A stretch of 64,000 nucleotides of DNA from Lachnospiraceae bacterium (lineage in GTDB: Bacteria > Bacillota_A > Clostridia > Lachnospirales > Lachnospiraceae): positions 1 through 64,000 of the forward strand of contig JAFTZF010000002.1 in assembly GCA_017464645.1 (NCBI GenBank), read 5' to 3'. Both the position numbers and the translations under genes were made by a program. Positions 35,356-44,510 of this stretch are shown here, piece after piece. Numbering within the stretch: position 1 is the first letter of the stretch; each line of letters begins with the position of its first letter. The notes beneath the pieces are model-generated. The model was not told the origin of the DNA. It saw only the letters and a program-made list of their open reading frames with translations, and ran no database searches.

Positions 35356-35712
35356 TTATGCTAATTTGGATTTAGCCAGCTCAGCCAGGGTTGCGAAACC
35401 TGCTGCATCATTTACTGCCATGTCAGCCAGGATCTTGCGGTTCATCTCAACACCTGCAAGCTTCAGGCCGTACATGAATTTACTGTAGGATAAGCCGTTC
35501 ATTCTTGCTGCTGCGTTGATACGAGCGATCCACAGCTGTCTGAACTGACGCTTTCTTTCTTTTCTTCCTGCATAGGAGCTGGTCAGAGCTCTCATTACGG
35601 ACTGTTTTGCTACTCTATACTGTTTGCTTCTGGCTCCTCTGTAACCTTTTGCCAGTTTCAATACGCGATTGTGTCTCTTTTTGGCACCTAAGCCGCCTTT
35701 GATTCTTGCCAT
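35356..35712 (-). CDS. rplT: 50S ribosomal protein L20
   Basis: A 118-residue primary rRNA-binding protein. [21 protein letters not shown] and the [20 protein letters not shown] block are typical. L20 represses its own operon by binding the leader upstream of infC. It follows rpmI by 28 bases. Confidence 0.97.
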   Translation of the reverse strand: MARIKGGLGAKKRHNRVLKLAKGYRGARSKQYRVAKQSVMRALTSSYAGRKERKRQFRQLWIARINAAARMNGLSYSKFMYGLKLAGVEMNRKILADMAVNDAAGFATLAELAKSKLA

Positions 35713-35740
35713 CTTCTATTTCCTCCTTGAACTCTCACTC

Positions 35741-35938
35741 TTATAAGTAGGGTAAAATCTTCTTCATGCTCTTTACATTAGCTGCATCTACAGTGGTTGC
35801 TTTTCTAAGATTTCTCTTTCTCTTCTGAGATTTCTTGGTTAAGATATGGCTCTTATAAGCTTTCATTCTCTTTAACTGACCGGTACCTGTTTTCTTGAAA
35901 CGTTTTGCAGCTGCTCTGCTTGTCTTAATCTTGGGCAT
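35741..35938 (-). CDS. rpmI: 50S ribosomal protein L35
   Basis: A 65-residue basic protein starting [20 protein letters not shown], the L35 signature. It lies between infC and rplT in the conserved order. Confidence 0.97.
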   Translation of the reverse strand: MPKIKTSRAAAKRFKKTGTGQLKRMKAYKSHILTKKSQKRKRNLRKATTVDAANVKSMKKILPYL

Positions 35939-36000
35939 TGTATATTCCTCCTGTACTTATTGTCTCTTTTTATTTTAACTAAAACCGAACCCTGGACAGG

Positions 36001-36507
36001 TTAACGCTTTTCTGTTAAAAACATGATCATCTGTCTGCCTTCCAGCTTGGGGGCCTTTTCCACCGTCGCTATATCAGACACCTTCTCTGCAAACACATCG
36101 AGAATCTGCTTGCTGCTCTGTACGTGAGCCATCTCTCTACCGCGGAACCGCAGTGTAACCTTTACCTTGTCACCCTTCTGGATGAACTTTCTGGCTGCTG
36201 CTGCCTTGGTGTTCAAGTCATTCTCTTCAATGTTTGGTGATAAACGAACCTCTTTGATCTCAATGGTTTTCTGTTTCTTCTTTGCTTCTTTTTCCTTACG
36301 GCCCTGCTCGTACTTGTACTTACCGTAGTCGATAATCTTGCATACGGGCGGTTTGGCTGTGGGTGCGATCTTCACCAGATCCAGCTCTGCCTCTCTGGCC
36401 ATGCGCAGCGCATCCTTTGTAGGCATGATGCCCAGCTGCTCTCCATCTTCTCCGATCAGACGTACTTCTTTGTCTCTGATCTGTTCGTTAATCATTAAAT
36501 CGCTAAT
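36001..36507 (-). CDS. infC: Translation initiation factor IF-3 (probable AUU start)
   Basis: IF-3 keeps ribosomal subunits apart and checks start codons. INEQIRDKEVRLIGEDGEQLG at the N-terminus and the basic C-terminal domain (VTLRFRGREMAH) identify it. The only good ribosome site, GGAGG at 36516-36520, lies eight bases before an ATT at 36505-36507 but 20 bases before the first ATG (36493-36495). I therefore place the start at AUU, giving 168 residues. AUU starts of infC are known in other bacteria and let IF-3 limit its own synthesis. Confidence 0.93.
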   Translation of the reverse strand: MSDLMINEQIRDKEVRLIGEDGEQLGIMPTKDALRMAREAELDLVKIAPTAKPPVCKIIDYGKYKYEQGRKEKEAKKKQKTIEIKEVRLSPNIEENDLNTKAAAARKFIQKGDKVKVTLRFRGREMAHVQSSKQILDVFAEKVSDIATVEKAPKLEGRQMIMFLTEKR

Positions 36508-36540
36508 GGTTTTGCCCTCCTCAATTCGGCTTTTTCAAAA

Positions 36541-36688
36541 GCTAAAAATAAAATAAAAAAGTGGATAGTCAGACCATCCACACCAATCACTGAAGTCACA
36601 GGAACCCTGCAAATTCACCTGATATAAACCCGAGTCGCCTCATTGCGCTAAGGTGAGAGTGGATACTCTGCTTTCTTTTACCCGACTA
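36541..36688 (-). promoter_or_regulatory. L20 leader with attenuator (infC-rpmI-rplT operon)
   Basis: The long leader before infC ends in a terminator: arms of nine bases within 36561-36581 (GTGGATGGT and ACTATCCAC on the minus strand) and a T-rich run at 36560-36541. Upstream segments such as GTATCCACTC (near 36660) share sequence with the arms and could form alternative pairings. This is the place and form of the Firmicutes L20 leader, where L20 causes premature termination. Confidence 0.75.
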
Positions 36689-36717
36689 TGTTACCACACA
36701 TTCCAAATGGTGTCAAC
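36689..36717 (-). promoter_or_regulatory. Promoter for infC-rpmI-rplT
   Basis: Minus-strand TTGACA (36712-36717), 17-base spacer, TAACAT (36689-36694). Confidence 0.7.
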
Positions 36718-36806
36718 CACTTTTTTAGGAATTTTTCATCCTTTTCCTGTGCTTTTCATAATATAACAACAGGTCTTTTTTATCAAGAACTTTTAGGAGG
36801 AATTTC

Positions 36807-37523
36807 ATGCGTATTTTAATCGGGGGACTAAAAGGACAGACCCGGAACTATGAGCAGGCACTGAAGGTGCTGGGGGCTCACCCCAGCACCTTGCTGCCGG
36901 AGCTTTCTTTTGACGACAGCGGTTCTGATGATCTTTCAGAAGATTTTCACGGGCTGCTGCTGCCCGGCGGCGGCGACATCCACCCCGGCTTCTTTGGCCA
37001 ACCAAACTTAGGCAGTTCAAATATCAATCCCCAGCTGGACTCTCAGCAGTTTGCCCTGTTCCACACTTTTTTTAAGGCCGGCAAACCCATCCTTGGCATC
37101 TGCAAAGGAATGCAGATCATCAATGTGGCTCTTGGCGGAACGATCCTGCAGGATCTGCCCAAGCAGGCCCGCAGCATACACGCCTACGCAGAGGCCGACC
37201 AAATACACGATACCCAAATCCTGCCGGGTACGTTTTTACACCGGCTCTACGGAGATTCCCTGGTCACCAACAGCGCCCACCACCAGGCCATTGACCGGCT
37301 GGGGCAGGGACTTATGGCAGCTCAGTACGGCCCGGAAGGCGTAATAGAAGGTTTCTTTCACACCTCCCGGCCCATCCTTGGTGTCCAGTGGCATCCTGAG
37401 CGCCTGCATCTGAGTCCGGCCGCTTCCGGTGCAGAGTTGCCTAACGCAAAAAACCCGGAAACCAGCAACGGTTTCCGGATTCTCACTTATTTTTTATCTC
37501 TTTGCCAAAGCAAATCCAATTAA
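36807..37523 (+). CDS. Gamma-glutamyl-gamma-aminobutyrate hydrolase family protein (class I GATase)
   Basis: A 238-residue class I glutamine amidotransferase-like hydrolase of the PuuD/peptidase C26 family. The nucleophile Cys lies in LGICKGMQIINVALGG near residue 95 and the His-Glu in VQWHPE near 195. It would cleave gamma-glutamyl amides; the physiological substrate is not known. Its stop overlaps the stop of the convergent CNNM gene by four bases, and its last codons contain that gene's terminator. Confidence 0.88.
   Translation: MRILIGGLKGQTRNYEQALKVLGAHPSTLLPELSFDDSGSDDLSEDFHGLLLPGGGDIHPGFFGQPNLGSSNINPQLDSQQFALFHTFFKAGKPILGICKGMQIINVALGGTILQDLPKQARSIHAYAEADQIHDTQILPGTFLHRLYGDSLVTNSAHHQAIDRLGQGLMAAQYGPEGVIEGFFHTSRPILGVQWHPERLHLSPAASGAELPNAKNPETSNGFRILTYFLSLCQSKSN
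37448..37478 (-). terminator. Terminator of the CNNM gene, inside the opposing gene
   Basis: CCGGAAACC (37455-37463) and GGTTTCCGG (37470-37478) form a perfect nine-base stem; on the minus strand six T follow (37453-37448). It lies in the coding sequence of the convergent GATase gene. Confidence 0.8.
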
Positions 37524-38794
37524 TCTTCCTCTTCTTCCGGCTCTTCAGGCAGATAGATATGAACCTTGTCAATGCGGTTCTTATCAATCTCATCTACCAC
37601 CAGGCGAATACCTGAGTCTGTCACCACAGATTCTCCTGCCTGGGGCAGCCGGTCCAGAAGCTCGATAATGATTCCGCCAACGGAATCATAATCCTCCGAA
37701 TACAGGTTCACACCAATCTGGTCATTTAAGTCCTCCAGCTTGGTGGAGCCTTCTACGATGTACTCCTGATCGCTGATTTCCTGAATCAGGTTTTCCTCTT
37801 CCTGGTCGTATTCGTCACGAATCTCTCCTACGATCTCTTCCAGCAGATCTTCCAGTGTTACCAGACCTGCGGTAGCTCCGTACTCATCCAGTACAATGGC
37901 CAGGTTAATTGAATTTTCCCGCATCTCCAGCATCAGCTCAGAGGTCTTTTTATGTTCATGAGTAAAATACGCTTCCCGGAGAATATGCTCTACCCGGAAC
38001 GATTCTTTATCCTCATAAAGCAGCAGGTCTTTCACATTAATGATACCTACCACATTATCCGTGGTATCTTCGTATACAGGCAGACGCGTAAACATGCAGT
38101 CCTTATATACCTGAAGAGTTTCCTCATAAGTGGTGCCTACTTCCAGGCAAACCATATCCACTCGGGGAACCATAATATCTTTGGCAAGATGATCATCCAG
38201 ATCAAACACGTTGTTGATCATCTTGCGCTCTTCACTTTCGATCTCTCCGTCCTCGTGGCTCTCATCCACAATGCTGCGGATTTCAATCTCCGTGAAAGTA
38301 TCAGCCTTTTTATCAGGCTTCATTCCAAACATACGCATGATCCCATGGGACACCCCGTTGATCAAAATACTGACAGGTGTAATCAATCTGGTCCATGCAT
38401 AAATGGGTGTTGCATACAGAAGGGCCAGCCTCTCTGCAAAACTGGTGGCACAGTTCTTGGGTGTGATCTCACCAAAAATCAGAACTACTACCGTAACAAT
38501 ACCGGTAGCAATACCGGCTCCGGCACTCTTAAAATGTTCTGTGGCCAATACGGTAGCCAGAGATGTCATACCGATATTTACTATGTTGTTTCCTATGAGG
38601 ATCGCGCTCAGCATACGGGACGGCTCATCAATCAGCTTAAATACTATCTTGGCCTTTTTGTTTCCCTCCTCCATCATGGTCCTGATCCGAATCTTATTTA
38701 CGGTTGTCAGCGCAGTTTCCGCAGAGGAAAAAAATGCGGACAATGCCAATAGCACAACTAAAATTCCTAGCTGTATGGCGTCACTTGAATCCAA
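37520..38794 (-). CDS. CNNM/CorC (hemolysin C-like) transporter family protein
   Basis: A 424-residue membrane protein with a DUF21 (CNNM) domain of about four helices (residues 5-150), a pair of CBS domains (MVPRVDM...LPVYEDTTDNVVGIINVKD, and LDEYGATAGLVTLEDLLEEIVGEI) and a C-terminal CorC_HlyC domain. Bacterial members (MpfA, YhdP) export Mg2+ or help resist it; the hemolysin name is historical. The extreme C-terminus is acidic. Confidence 0.92.
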   Translation of the reverse strand: MDSSDAIQLGILVVLLALSAFFSSAETALTTVNKIRIRTMMEEGNKKAKIVFKLIDEPSRMLSAILIGNNIVNIGMTSLATVLATEHFKSAGAGIATGIVTVVVLIFGEITPKNCATSFAERLALLYATPIYAWTRLITPVSILINGVSHGIMRMFGMKPDKKADTFTEIEIRSIVDESHEDGEIESEERKMINNVFDLDDHLAKDIMVPRVDMVCLEVGTTYEETLQVYKDCMFTRLPVYEDTTDNVVGIINVKDLLLYEDKESFRVEHILREAYFTHEHKKTSELMLEMRENSINLAIVLDEYGATAGLVTLEDLLEEIVGEIRDEYDQEEENLIQEISDQEYIVEGSTKLEDLNDQIGVNLYSEDYDSVGGIIIELLDRLPQAGESVVTDSGIRLVVDEIDKNRIDKVHIYLPEEPEEEED

Positions 38795-38925
38795 AAAATT
38801 TCACTCCTTTGTTTTATGGGATATGGCCTCACCATATCCGTTTTAGATAGATATACAATCTAGACTATACAATATTCAGGAAATAATTGCAAGCAGAATT
38901 TGCTGAGTACAGTCTCTGCACGCAA

Positions 38926-38954
38926 AAACAGCGGCCTGTCTAAAGACAAGCCGC
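38926..38954 (-). terminator. Terminator after the sortase gene
   Basis: GCGGC-x-TGTC arms at 38945-38954 and 38931-38940 with TTTTT on the minus strand. It lies 13 bases past the sortase stop. Confidence 0.75.
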
Positions 38955-38967
38955 CGATATAACCTAA

Positions 38968-39792
38968 TTAATACTCATCAATCAGAACTGCTGTTACCAG
39001 ATATCTGAGATTGTCATGATTTCTGATACAGGTAGATAAGGTCAGGATCTTATCACCGTACTCCACTTCTACATCTTCATTAAAGTGACCGTTGGAAGCT
39101 TTCAACTCGTCAATAAACTGATTGAAATCCTCTTCATTATCATAATCAAGATAATTGGGCAGATATGTATCTGAAAAACCTACCGCTGAGAAGATCTGAT
39201 ACAGATGGGTTTCGCCCGGCATATAGATATAGATATACGGATTTTCCTCTATCTTTCCTTTTTCCTCATAATCATGAAGGCTGCCAAACATGGTCTTGTT
39301 GATCATGTTATGTCCGTAAACAACGGTATGTGTGGCAGACATATCAATGGGATGTATGGACTCCGTGTAAATACTGCCCGGAAGTCCGCTCTTTCCTTCT
39401 ATGGTGTGATTCAGATAATAGGTGTCGTCTGTAGCATGCTGCACCATCGGATAGTCCACCTGGGTTCCGGGAATCTCGATCCATGCAAACATATCCGGAT
39501 AATCATTACAGATAAGATTTTCAAAATCAATGGTATTTTTTCTATGTAACGGATTGTCATCGTCGCTGGATCCATTTTCTATATTTGTATCTTTCTGTCC
39601 GCGCAACTGGGAGTAGACATCCTCCGCCTCCTCCTGGCGACCATTGGAAACAAGCAGACCGATCAAAAGAGCAAGCAAAAGGACAAAGGTCACAACGCAT
39701 ATAATGCAGCCAATCCAATACGCTTTCTTTTTCTTTCTCATATATCTCATGTATTTTTTAACGGCTTTCCACTTTTCTTTCAGCTTTTCCAT
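38968..39792 (-). CDS. srtB: Class B sortase
   Basis: A cysteine transpeptidase that anchors proteins to the cell wall. The 274 residues comprise a basic cytoplasmic N-terminus, one membrane helix (IGCIICVVTFVLLLALLIGL), the catalytic His in HTVVYGHNM, the Cys in TLSTC and the Arg shortly after in LRYLV. This places it in class B. No LPxTG-type or NPxTx substrate gene and no pilin genes are adjacent. Confidence 0.92.
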   Translation of the reverse strand: MEKLKEKWKAVKKYMRYMRKKKKAYWIGCIICVVTFVLLLALLIGLLVSNGRQEEAEDVYSQLRGQKDTNIENGSSDDDNPLHRKNTIDFENLICNDYPDMFAWIEIPGTQVDYPMVQHATDDTYYLNHTIEGKSGLPGSIYTESIHPIDMSATHTVVYGHNMINKTMFGSLHDYEEKGKIEENPYIYIYMPGETHLYQIFSAVGFSDTYLPNYLDYDNEEDFNQFIDELKASNGHFNEDVEVEYGDKILTLSTCIRNHDNLRYLVTAVLIDEY

Positions 39793-39973
39793 AAATCATT
39801 CTCCTTCCGTAGTGCCATCATCATAATCTTAACACAGCCGGAAATAAATGTCCACCGTTTCGTGCTTTGTAAAATCTTAATTTTTACTGTAGTTTGTCTT
39901 CTTAAAAAACATAGTTCCGGAATCGACTGCATATATTGGGATAAGTTCTGAAATTTTAATTGTGGAGGAAAAC

Positions 39974-40348
39974 ATGGAAAAAGGACAAAACATTTCCGCA
40001 TCGATTCTGCGTATACTGAAAGCACTTGTAACTGCCTATGTGTTGACCGGTGTGCTGCTGCTTCTGCTGGCATTTCTGCTCTATCAATTCCAGCTCTCCC
40101 GCTCTGCCGTAAATATTGGTATCCTGGCCGTTTATATTCTGTCCTGCTTTGTATCAGGTTTCCTGGAAGGTAAAATCATGGGAACCCGGAAATTTCTGTG
40201 GGGAGCCGTGGTAGGATTTCTCTATTTTGCACTGCTGACTTTGATTTCCCTGGCAGTCAATCACGGCTTTGACAGCACCTCATCGAATTTTGTGACCACA
40301 TTGATTCTATGTACAGCCGGAGGAACCCTGGGCGGCATGTTATCTTAG
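39974..40348 (+). CDS. TIGR04086 family membrane protein
   Basis: A 124-residue protein with four predicted membrane helices, ending TLILCTAGGTLGGMLS as in TIGR04086. The conserved SGFLEGKIMG segment is near residue 60. The ATG at 39974 has GGAGG six bases upstream. Function unknown; common in Clostridia and spore formers. Confidence 0.82.
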   Translation: MEKGQNISASILRILKALVTAYVLTGVLLLLLAFLLYQFQLSRSAVNIGILAVYILSCFVSGFLEGKIMGTRKFLWGAVVGFLYFALLTLISLAVNHGFDSTSSNFVTTLILCTAGGTLGGMLS

Positions 40349-40349
40349 A

Positions 40350-40450
40350 AAAAACTGCTATGATAAAAATAAGGATTTCTAATATCCAGATGTCAGCAGA
40401 AGCCTCGTGGACAGCGGATACAGAAATCCTTATTTCTTTTAGCAGTTTTT
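40350..40450. repeat. Large interrupted hairpin between convergent genes
   Basis: Two nested pairs: AAAAACTGCT (40350-40359) with AGCAGTTTTT (40441-40450), and AATAAGGATTTCT (40368-40380) with its exact complement (40422-40434); TATCC/GGATA can close the loop. A- and T-runs at both ends make it a bidirectional terminator, but at about 100 bases it is longer than usual and could derive from a small palindromic repeat. Confidence 0.65.
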
Positions 40451-40451
40451 C

Positions 40452-40775
40452 CTAATCACACTTACAGCGGAAGGATGCACACTCTGTCTCCTGACATTCA
40501 CAGGCTGTGCTTCCTGCTACGCTGATGTGGTTTGCATGACATTTGGAGTTTTCATTAAAAGTACAGGTTGTAGCCTGGCAATAAATCTCAGTAGCCTTGG
40601 CAGGAGTTCCTGTCTCTGCCGCATTCTGCGCGCCTTCGCCACGTTCGCGGAAGCTGGTACAGAAGGTGTCGCGGGTATGCTTTGCATCTGTTCCCTCTAC
40701 TTTAATATTGTCCTTACTGCAGCTATGATCCTTGTTATAAACACAAGTTAAAACGGTACAATCCAGATTTGTCAT
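40452..40775 (-). CDS. Protein with two DUF1540 domains
   Basis: A 107-residue protein with two Cys-rich DUF1540 units (residues about 5-43 and 65-105), each with four cysteines that look like metal ligands (CTVLTCVYN...C...C; CQATTCTFN...C...C). A Glu/Ala-rich linker joins them. DUF1540 proteins are small, common in Clostridia and uncharacterised. AAGGAGG precedes the ATG. A palindrome TCAAATA-T-TATTTGA (40802-40816) upstream may be an operator. Confidence 0.88.
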   Translation of the reverse strand: MTNLDCTVLTCVYNKDHSCSKDNIKVEGTDAKHTRDTFCTSFRERGEGAQNAAETGTPAKATEIYCQATTCTFNENSKCHANHISVAGSTACECQETECASFRCKCD

Positions 40776-40862
40776 GATTTTTCCTCCTTATAGATATTTT
40801 CTCAAATATTATTTGAAGAAGAAAAAATTTTATACTTCTTATGAAAAATATTTTTTAATCAT

Positions 40863-42164
40863 TTATAAAATATCTATGTATTCTCCGCTTAAAGCCTTGT
40901 TCATGCTTCTCACTGCACAGAACTTGCCGCACATGGAACAGCTCTCCTCAATTTCCGGCTTTCTTTCCTGACGAATCCTCTTTGCAGTTTCCGGGTCCAG
41001 GGAACACTCCCACTGTTTTTCCCAGTCAAAGGTTCTTCTTGCATCCGCCATGGCATCATCCAGGTCTCTTGCATGAGGAATATGCTTGGCAATATCCGCT
41101 GCATGAGCTGCAATCTTTGATGCAATAATGCCTTGCTTTACGTCCTCCACATTAGGCAACGCAAGATGCTCCGCAGGTGTCACATAGCAAAGGAAGGCTG
41201 CTCCTGCAGAGGCCGCAACGGCTCCGCCAATGGCAGAGGTAATATGGTCATATCCGGGCGCAATATCTGTTACAATGGGACCCAGCACATAAAACGGGGC
41301 ACCCATACAGATGGTCTGCTGCAGCTTCATATTCGCTTCAATCTGATCAAGCGGCATGTGCCCCGGTCCTTCTACCATGACCTGCACATCTTTTTCCCAG
41401 GCCCGTTTGGTAAGCTCTCCCAGTCGGACAAGCTCTTCTATCTGACATACATCACTTGCATCCGCAAGGCACCCGGGACGGCAGGCATCGCCCAGAGAAA
41501 TTGTTACATCATATTCTCTGCAGATCTCCAGGATTTCATCAAAATATTCGTAAAAAGGATTTTCTTCTCCTGTCATGCTCATCCATGCAAATACCAGAGA
41601 ACCGCCGCGGGAAACAATATTCATCTTCCTCTTGTGCTTCTTTATCTGTTCAATGGTCTTTCTGGTGATGCCGCAATGCAAAGTAACAAAATCCACACCA
41701 TCTTCTGCATGAAGCCGGATCACATCAATAAAATCTTTGGCCGTAAGGGCTGCCAGATCTCTCTGGTAATGGATAACACTATCGTATACGGGTACTGTGC
41801 CGATCATGGCCGGGCATTCACTTGTGAGCTTTCTGCGGAAGGGCTGAGTATTTCCATGAGAAGAAAGGTCCATGATCGCTTCTGCTCCCATATCCACTGC
41901 TGCCATTACCTTTTTCATCTCGATATCATAATCCTTGCAATCTCTGGACACACCCAGATTCACATTGATTTTCGTACGAAGCATGGATCCTACACCATTG
42001 GGCTCTAAACACTTATGTAATTTGTTTGCACAGATTGCCACCTGGCCCTTTGCCACAAGCGCTCTTATTTCTTCCGGACTGCGATATTCCTTTTGGGCTA
42101 CTGCCTTCATTTCTCCTGTTATAATTCCTTTTTTTGCAGCCTCCATTTGGGTATGATACATCAT
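40863..42164 (-). CDS. thiC: Phosphomethylpyrimidine synthase ThiC
   Basis: A radical SAM enzyme that converts aminoimidazole ribotide to HMP phosphate for thiamin. The 433 residues carry [31 protein letters not shown] and the C-terminal cluster motif [16 protein letters not shown] is seven bases before the ATG at 42164, which overlaps the thiD stop (ATGA). It is the last gene of the thi operon. Confidence 0.97.
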   Translation of the reverse strand: MMYHTQMEAAKKGIITGEMKAVAQKEYRSPEEIRALVAKGQVAICANKLHKCLEPNGVGSMLRTKINVNLGVSRDCKDYDIEMKKVMAAVDMGAEAIMDLSSHGNTQPFRRKLTSECPAMIGTVPVYDSVIHYQRDLAALTAKDFIDVIRLHAEDGVDFVTLHCGITRKTIEQIKKHKRKMNIVSRGGSLVFAWMSMTGEENPFYEYFDEILEICREYDVTISLGDACRPGCLADASDVCQIEELVRLGELTKRAWEKDVQVMVEGPGHMPLDQIEANMKLQQTICMGAPFYVLGPIVTDIAPGYDHITSAIGGAVAASAGAAFLCYVTPAEHLALPNVEDVKQGIIASKIAAHAADIAKHIPHARDLDDAMADARRTFDWEKQWECSLDPETAKRIRQERKPEIEESCSMCGKFCAVRSMNKALSGEYIDIL

Positions 42165-42970
42165 AATATTGCCTCCTTTGCAAATTCTCCCTGCAGATCA
42201 AACGCATGATTCATCGGTCCGCTTCCTTTTCCCAGATCCAGCATAACCAAAAGGGCTCCCGACAAGTAATCCTTTGCCCTTTCAATAGAATCCTCCAGGC
42301 AATACCCCTTTGCAAGATTGGAGGCAATGGCCGATGAAAGGGTGCATCCGGTTCCGTGGGTGTTGGGATTCTCGATTCGTTTTCCCATGATCCACTTGGC
42401 CCTTCCGCCCTCATAGAACAAGTCATTTGCGTCATTTACCCGGTGTCCGCCCTTTACGAGCACAGCAGTTCCGTATTCCTTTCCGATGATTTCCGCGGCC
42501 TTTTCCATCTCTTCGCTTGTACGGATCTGGATCCCGGAAAGGATTTCGGCCTCGGGAATGTTGGGGGTTACAAGGGTCGCCAATGGAAGCAGTTCCTTCT
42601 TCAGTGTCCGGACAGAGTCCTCTGTAATGAGCCTGGAGCCGCTTGTTGCTGCCATGACGGGATCCACAACGATATTGGCAGCCTCGTATGTGCGAAGGCG
42701 CTCTGCCATGGTTTCTATCAGAGCCCCGGAAGAAACCATTCCTATTTTGACCGCGTCCGGACGAATATCCGTAAAAATGCAGTCCATCTGCTGCTTTAAA
42801 AATGCCGGCGTAACCTCAAGGATCGCCGCAACACCGGTTGTGTTCTGGGCTGTCAGTGCAGTAATTGCACTCATGGCATAAACACCATTCATGGTCATTG
42901 TTTTTATATCTGCCTGAATGCCGGCGCCTCCGCTGGAGTCCGACCCCGCGATTGTTAATGCTGTTTTCAT
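42161..42970 (-). CDS. thiD: Hydroxymethylpyrimidine/phosphomethylpyrimidine kinase
   Basis: Phosphorylates HMP and HMP-P to HMP-PP. The 269-residue ribokinase-fold protein begins [21 protein letters not shown] and has [20 protein letters not shown] with the catalytic Cys/Gly site. AAGGAG precedes the ATG at 42970. A 99-base gap with one hairpin separates it from thiE. Confidence 0.96.
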   Translation of the reverse strand: MKTALTIAGSDSSGGAGIQADIKTMTMNGVYAMSAITALTAQNTTGVAAILEVTPAFLKQQMDCIFTDIRPDAVKIGMVSSGALIETMAERLRTYEAANIVVDPVMAATSGSRLITEDSVRTLKKELLPLATLVTPNIPEAEILSGIQIRTSEEMEKAAEIIGKEYGTAVLVKGGHRVNDANDLFYEGGRAKWIMGKRIENPNTHGTGCTLSSAIASNLAKGYCLEDSIERAKDYLSGALLVMLDLGKGSGPMNHAFDLQGEFAKEAIL

Positions 42971-43069
42971 ACTGTTCTCCTTTCTTCTGAACCTCACATT
43001 AATTTTGTATAGCGACAGAAAGTGGTGCCCCCGATCTGCCGCTTTTTATGTAAAATATATTTACATCTT

Positions 43070-43699
43070 TTAAAACATTCGTCCTGCAGCCAGTTTTAAT
43101 TCCTCAGCTGCTTTTTGGGGATTTTCCGCCTTCATGATGGCTGATACCACGCAGATGCCGGAAATCGCAATGCCTCTTAACACCTCTATGTTCTCTTTGT
43201 TTAAGCCGCCTATTGCATTGACGGGAATGGGGACCGCTTTGCAGATATCCGCCAGCGTCTCCGTAGAGGTGAGGATGGTCTTTACCTTGGTGGTGGTTGG
43301 GTAAATGGCTCCCACGCCCAGGTAGTCCGCACCCTGTTCATAGGCCTCCAGGGCCTGCTCCACGGTCTTTGCCGTTGCCCCGATGATAATGTCTTGCCCC
43401 AGAATCCTCCTTGCAATGTAAATCGGCAGATCACTCTGTCCCAGATGAACTCCTTCCGCCCCTATTGCAAGGGCCACATCGATTCTGTCATCAATGATCA
43501 GCGGAACCTGATACGCCCGGGCTATCTCATGGACCTTTTCCGCAAGAGCCATGTACTCCCGGGTACTCTTGTCCTTTTCCCGAAGCTGAAGCAGGGTCAC
43601 CCCGCCCTTCAGGGCCTCCTCGGTCTTCTGCAAAAATATTTCTTCACGCATTCCCGTGCTGTCGGTAATAAAATAAAGACTTGGGTCAAATGTTTTCAA
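43070..43699 (-). CDS. thiE: Thiamin-phosphate synthase (TTG start)
   Basis: Joins HMP-PP and HET-P to thiamin phosphate. The 209-residue TIM barrel has TLLQLREKDKSTREY, HLGQSDLP and GVGAIYPTTTK. The frame begins with TTG at 43699, nine bases after a GGAGG inside the end of thiM; no suitable ATG is available before the conserved YFITDS block. It overlaps thiM by 14 bases. Confidence 0.95.
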   Translation of the reverse strand: MKTFDPSLYFITDSTGMREEIFLQKTEEALKGGVTLLQLREKDKSTREYMALAEKVHEIARAYQVPLIIDDRIDVALAIGAEGVHLGQSDLPIYIARRILGQDIIIGATAKTVEQALEAYEQGADYLGVGAIYPTTTKVKTILTSTETLADICKAVPIPVNAIGGLNKENIEVLRGIAISGICVVSAIMKAENPQKAAEELKLAAGRMF

Positions 43700-44510
43700 T
43701 TTCTGTTTCCTCCATTTCCTCTATCTTCAGACGGTTCTCCAGGTCCGCATCGGATAAAATCGAAAGCCGGTCCATAAGATTTATCCCGAAGCTGCCGTTT
43801 CCTTCTGCTGTTCCCGCCAACTCTCCGCAGATCCCCAGTACCGCGCAGGCAGTCACCACAGCAGCCATGTCCCGGCAAACAGACAAATAGCAGCTGCACA
43901 AGGCTCCCAGCATGCAGCCCGTGCCCGTGATAGAAGCAAGCTGAGGTGTTCCGTTTTTTACAAAAACCAGCCTCTTTCCATCGGTCACAATGTCCTCTGC
44001 CCCGCTTGCTAAAATGATTGTATGGTATTTCTGCGCCAGTTCCCCGGTGATGTTTGCCATAGCGATTTTATCCAGGGACTCTTCTGCATCTACTCCTGCA
44101 GATTTGTAGGACGAATGATACAGGGCGCGGATTTCGGAGTAGTTGCCCTTTATGACTGTAGGACGGCTTTTTTCTATGAGCCGGTGAGCAAATTCCCGCC
44201 GGAGCCGGGAGCAGGCAATACCTACCACGTCCAACACAAAGGGTATTTCCTTTTCTATGGCAGCCTCTGCTGAAATCTGCATAGACTGTATCCTTACATC
44301 CGTAATATTTCCCAGATTCAAAAGGAGCGCCTGGGCCGTTTCCGTAATCTCTCGGACCTCCTGTGGGTGCTCCGCCATGATCGGACGGGCACCCAGAGCC
44401 AATACTGCATTGGCGCAGGAATTTATGGAAATGGGATTGGTAATACAGTGAATCAGCGGACGGCGCTCTTTTACCGCCCTTCTGATTCTGTTTCCTTCCA
44501 TAGCTGTCAA
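43686..44510 (-). CDS. thiM: Hydroxyethylthiazole kinase (probable TTG start)
   Basis: Salvage kinase making HET-P. The 274-residue protein has PLIHCITNPISINSCANAVL and the ATP-site ASITGTGCMLGALC. AAGGAGG lies seven bases before a TTG at 44510 (16 before the first ATG at 44501), and this TTG overlaps the thiW stop as TTGA, so I prefer TTG with coupled translation. Confidence 0.95.
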   Translation of the reverse strand: MTAMEGNRIRRAVKERRPLIHCITNPISINSCANAVLALGARPIMAEHPQEVREITETAQALLLNLGNITDVRIQSMQISAEAAIEKEIPFVLDVVGIACSRLRREFAHRLIEKSRPTVIKGNYSEIRALYHSSYKSAGVDAEESLDKIAMANITGELAQKYHTIILASGAEDIVTDGKRLVFVKNGTPQLASITGTGCMLGALCSCYLSVCRDMAAVVTACAVLGICGELAGTAEGNGSFGINLMDRLSILSDADLENRLKIEEMEETEIENI

